62,347 nt of DNA from Ilumatobacter sp. (GTDB lineage: Bacteria; Actinomycetota; Acidimicrobiia; Acidimicrobiales; Ilumatobacteraceae): NCBI GenBank assembly GCA_013002175.1, contig JABDKP010000077.1:1-62347 (forward strand), written 5' to 3'. Positions 60,327 to 62,347 of this stretch are shown in pieces. Both the position numbers and the translations under genes were made by a program. A model generated the notes under the pieces. The model was not told the DNA's origin and ran no database searches. It was given only the letters and a program-made list of their open reading frames with translations. Each line of letters begins with the position of its first letter. The stretch's first letter is position 1.

Positions 60327-61406
60327 CTACGCCAGTGGCGGCGGGACGAGCACCAGCTTGCCGACGAACTGCTTTGCGAGGAAGGCCTCCTGCGCCGCGG
60401 CGATCTCGCCGAGCGGGTAGGTCGCCGCGACCAGCGGGCGGATCTCGTCACGCTCGATGTATCCGACGAGTCGGTTCAGCACGTCGGGCGGCTGGTACGT
60501 CGACCCGACGAGCGTGAGGTCCTTGAGGTACAGCGTGCGGACGTCGAGTTCGACGATCGGGCCGGCGATCGCACCCGAGCAGACATAGCGGCCACCACGG
60601 ACGAGGACGTCCAGCAGCGCCGGCCACGCCGGCCCGGCGACGAGGTCGACGACGACGTCGACCGACTCGTGGCCGAGTGCGTCGACGAGGTCGGCGCCCC
60701 GTGCGACCACTGCGTCGGCGCCGATCGCGCGGACGGCATCCGCCTTCGCCGCACCCGACACCGCAGTGACGTGCGCGCCCCGCCGTTTCGCGAGCTGCAC
60801 CGCGGCGACACCGACACCCCCGGACGCACCGGTGACGAGCACCCGGTCACCGGCAGCGACGGAGGCCCGGTCGAGCATGTTCTCGGCGGTCGACGAGGCG
60901 CACGGGACCGACGCCACCTCCTCGTCGGTCCAGTCCGTCTCGATTGCGTGGGCTTCACCGGATTCGATGACGGCGAACTGGGCGAACCCGCCGTCGAGCT
61001 CGGAGCCGAGGGTGACGCAGGCGAACGGTTCGCCGGACGGGGCTTGCTGCATCGTGGCGACGATCACCCGCTCGCCGATACGGCCCGGGTCGATCGACTC
61101 GCCGACCGCGACGACCCGGCCGCAGATGTCGGCCCCCTGGATGCGCGGGAACCGCAACGGCTCACCCGACCAACTCCCGGCCTCGCCGTCGACGCCGCCA
61201 TCGGTGGTCGTCCCCGTCGTGACCGACTTCGCGTACCACCCCGTGCGGGTGTTGATGTCGGTGTTGTTGACACCTGCCGCGAGCACATTGATGAGCACCT
61301 GGGTCGGACCGGGCGTCGGCACCGCGACGTCGGTGCGGTACTCCAGCACTTCGGGCCCGCCGTGGCCGGTCAGCAGCACGGCAGTCATCGTCGTCGGAAT
61401 CGGCAT
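60327..61406 (-). CDS. Zinc-type alcohol dehydrogenase/quinone reductase-like protein
   Basis: A 359-residue medium-chain dehydrogenase/reductase. VLEYRTDVAVPTPGPTQVLINVLAAGVNNTDINTRTGWYA and RIQGADICGRVVAVGESID belong to the GroES-like half; VLVTGASGGVGVAAVQLAKRRGAHVTAVS is the NADP-binding motif. The catalytic-zinc Cys and His of true alcohol dehydrogenases are not at their usual places, so a quinone- or enone-reductase activity is likelier. An insert of about 20 residues (SVTTGTTTDGGVDGEAGS) is unusual. ATG 61406 has GGGGGAG upstream; a second ATG lies six codons on. Confidence 0.85.
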   Translation of the reverse strand: MPIPTTMTAVLLTGHGGPEVLEYRTDVAVPTPGPTQVLINVLAAGVNNTDINTRTGWYAKSVTTGTTTDGGVDGEAGSWSGEPLRFPRIQGADICGRVVAVGESIDPGRIGERVIVATMQQAPSGEPFACVTLGSELDGGFAQFAVIESGEAHAIETDWTDEEVASVPCASSTAENMLDRASVAAGDRVLVTGASGGVGVAAVQLAKRRGAHVTAVSGAAKADAVRAIGADAVVARGADLVDALGHESVDVVVDLVAGPAWPALLDVLVRGGRYVCSGAIAGPIVELDVRTLYLKDLTLVGSTYQPPDVLNRLVGYIERDEIRPLVAATYPLGEIAAAQEAFLAKQFVGKLVLVPPPLA

Positions 61407-61423
61407 CGCTCCCCCGCAGTGTG

Positions 61424-62257
61424 TCACGCCGGATGGTCGTGATGATGGTGCTCGTGGTCGGGGTGGTGGACGCCGTCGTCGATTGCGACGAGGTCATCTC
61501 CGAGGGACAGCACGCGGCCACCGTACGCGACTCGGAGATGGTCGGGTGTCAGCGTCGTGTCCGGTGGCCCGGCCGCGACGACGCGCCCGTTCACGAGGAC
61601 GACGTGGTCGGCACGGGCCGCCTCGTCGAGGTCGTGCATCGCGACGACGACGGCCCGCCCCGCGGCGCGCTCGTCGGCGATGATCGAACGGATCGTCCGG
61701 AGCGACACCACGTCGAGACCCGCGACCGGCTCGTCGAGCAGCAGGACGTCGGCGTCCTGCGCGAGACCCTGCGCGACGAACACCCGCTGGCGTTGCCCAC
61801 CGGACATCTCCGCGAGGTGTCGCCGACCGAGGTCGGCGACGTCGAGCCGCTCCATCGCCCGCTGAACCGCCGCCCGATCGGCAGGTCGCAACCGACGAAA
61901 TGGGCCGCGTTCGGATGCACGCGCCAACGAGACGACTTCTCGCGCCGTGACCAGTAGGTGTTCTGACGCGTGTTGCGACTGCAGCACGTACGCGACCCGT
62001 CCGTCGACGGAGATCTCGCCCGCCGCGACCGGGAGCACCCCGGCGATCGCGTGCAACAACGTCGACTTGCCCGACCCGTTCGGTCCGACGACGGCGGTGA
62101 CGCCGCGCGGGATGTCGAGCCGGTCGACCGTGAGGACGGGCCGGCCGCCGCGGTGCACCGTGGCGCTGCGAACCGTGATCGCCGGCGCGTCGCGGGTGGC
62201 GCTGTCGTCCGCATGCGGTTCGGCGGGACCGGGTGGAGAAGTGAGAGTGATTCCCAT
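61424..62257 (-). CDS. Zinc/manganese-type ABC transporter ATPase with His-rich tail
   Basis: A 277-residue ATP-binding protein of the ZnuC/metal ABC group. Walker A is GPNGSGKST (58-66), the signature MSGGQRQR (151-158) and Walker B VLLLDEPVAG (171-180). The last 19 residues contain nine His (HHPDHEHHHHDH), a likely zinc-sensing or buffering tail. It is divergent from a lipoprotein gene at the window edge, presumably its substrate-binding partner. The -10 elements of the two genes overlap, and an inverted repeat next to them could control both. Confidence 0.87.
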   Translation of the reverse strand: MGITLTSPPGPAEPHADDSATRDAPAITVRSATVHRGGRPVLTVDRLDIPRGVTAVVGPNGSGKSTLLHAIAGVLPVAAGEISVDGRVAYVLQSQHASEHLLVTAREVVSLARASERGPFRRLRPADRAAVQRAMERLDVADLGRRHLAEMSGGQRQRVFVAQGLAQDADVLLLDEPVAGLDVVSLRTIRSIIADERAAGRAVVVAMHDLDEAARADHVVLVNGRVVAAGPPDTTLTPDHLRVAYGGRVLSLGDDLVAIDDGVHHPDHEHHHHDHPA

Positions 62258-62262
62258 ACGAT
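62257..62262 (+). promoter_or_regulatory. -10 element TACGAT shared by divergent transporter genes
   Basis: TACGAT ends 6 bases before the lipoprotein ATG at 62269. Read on the other strand, 62263-62258 is TATCGT, a possible -10 for the ATPase gene, so both promoters use nearly the same bases. Confidence 0.5.
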
Positions 62263-62268
62263 AACCCA

Positions 62269-62347
62269 ATGAGAAGGATTCTCACTCAGCTGCGCTCCGG
62301 CGCGGCCGTGGCCGTCGTCGTCGCGCTCGCTGCCTGCAGCGGGTCGG
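62269..62347 (+). CDS. Zinc ABC transporter lipoprotein, N-terminal fragment
   Basis: Twenty-six codons reach the window edge. They give a lipoprotein signal: MRRILTQLRSGAAVAVVV then LAACSGS, with Cys24 in the lipobox. Its place, divergent from a metal-type ATPase and behind a Zur-box-like repeat, suggests a zinc-binding substrate protein (ZnuA-like). No binding residues are in view, so the substrate is inferred. Confidence 0.65.
   Translation, partial: MRRILTQLRSGAAVAVVVALAACSGS
62270..62284. promoter_or_regulatory. Perfect inverted repeat over the lipoprotein start codon (Zur-box candidate)
   Basis: TGAGAAGGATTCTCA has 6-bp perfect arms with a 3-base centre. It begins at the second base of the ATG at 62269. 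With a leaderless mRNA starting at that ATG, a repressor here would sit at +2 to +16 and block RNA polymerase. A related repeat lies upstream of the Fur-family gene. Confidence 0.6.

Overview
This window is one contiguous, very GC-rich stretch of bacterial chromosome with short intergenic gaps and no gene-free stretch longer than about 275 bases. Two F420-type luciferase-like monooxygenases, mycofactocin maturation genes, a P450 with its own ferredoxin, an MprA/MprB-like two-component pair, DUF4395, an LPxTG-anchored DUF11 protein and a Zur-like regulator all point to an actinobacterium. An Acidimicrobiia (Ilumatobacter-like) member is my best guess, by inference. I see no rRNA, tRNA, CRISPR array, integrase or insertion sequence.

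Layout. 1-11958: a Tat-exported surface protein, an ABC-F ATPase, a secreted protein with its two-component system, a Fluc fluoride-channel pair, a 42-bp triple repeat, the P450/ferredoxin pair, YaaA, an MFS transporter and a DNA methyltransferase behind a 23-codon upstream ORF. 12032-20479: a diguanylate cyclase, a mycofactocin-type old-yellow-enzyme oxidoreductase, GH3 and GH13 glycosidases and a DedA protein. 20549-26327: the most distinctive block, a tight operon of a cyclic-nucleotide-binding protein, ETF alpha, an ETF-quinone-oxidoreductase-like flavoprotein, an 8-Cys ferredoxin, ETF beta, MftE and MftF. 26335-42388: cell-envelope and housekeeping genes (alanine-racemase-like protein, acyltransferase, second diguanylate cyclase, zinc metallopeptidase, ROK kinase, transglycosylase, 2OG oxygenase, D-cysteine desulfhydrase-like enzyme, uracil-DNA glycosylase, YihY protein, hydrolase-OsmC fusion, antiporter, DUF3179 lipoprotein). 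42493-47215: agmatine-to-putrescine genes, a SulP transporter, a gamma-glutamylcyclotransferase-like protein and a DJ-1-like protein. 47362-51561: a 1399-residue sortase-anchored repeat protein. 51674-59324: a catabolic-looking set (monoglyceride lipase, two F420 enzymes, haloalkane dehalogenase, GFA, SMP-30, VOC, TauD, HpcH aldolase, Dabb). 59367-62347: type II dehydroquinase, a Zur-like repressor, a quinone reductase and the start of a divergent zinc ABC transporter.

How genes work together. The ETF/FixCX/MftE/MftF operon, with the separate OYE-type enzyme at 13495, reads as a redox branch in which mycofactocin-linked electrons could pass through ETF to the quinone pool. The peptide, radical-SAM and MftD genes needed to make mycofactocin are absent here. 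Two similar 15-bp inverted repeats, one before the Zur-like gene and one on the start codon of the transporter lipoprotein, suggest a local zinc regulon.

A recurring rule decides many starts: a -10-like hexamer (usually TAnnnT) ends 6-7 bases before the ATG/GTG, as expected for leaderless mRNAs. Two leaderless micro-ORFs overlap the start codons of the genes behind them. Convergent neighbours overlap at their stop codons at six places.
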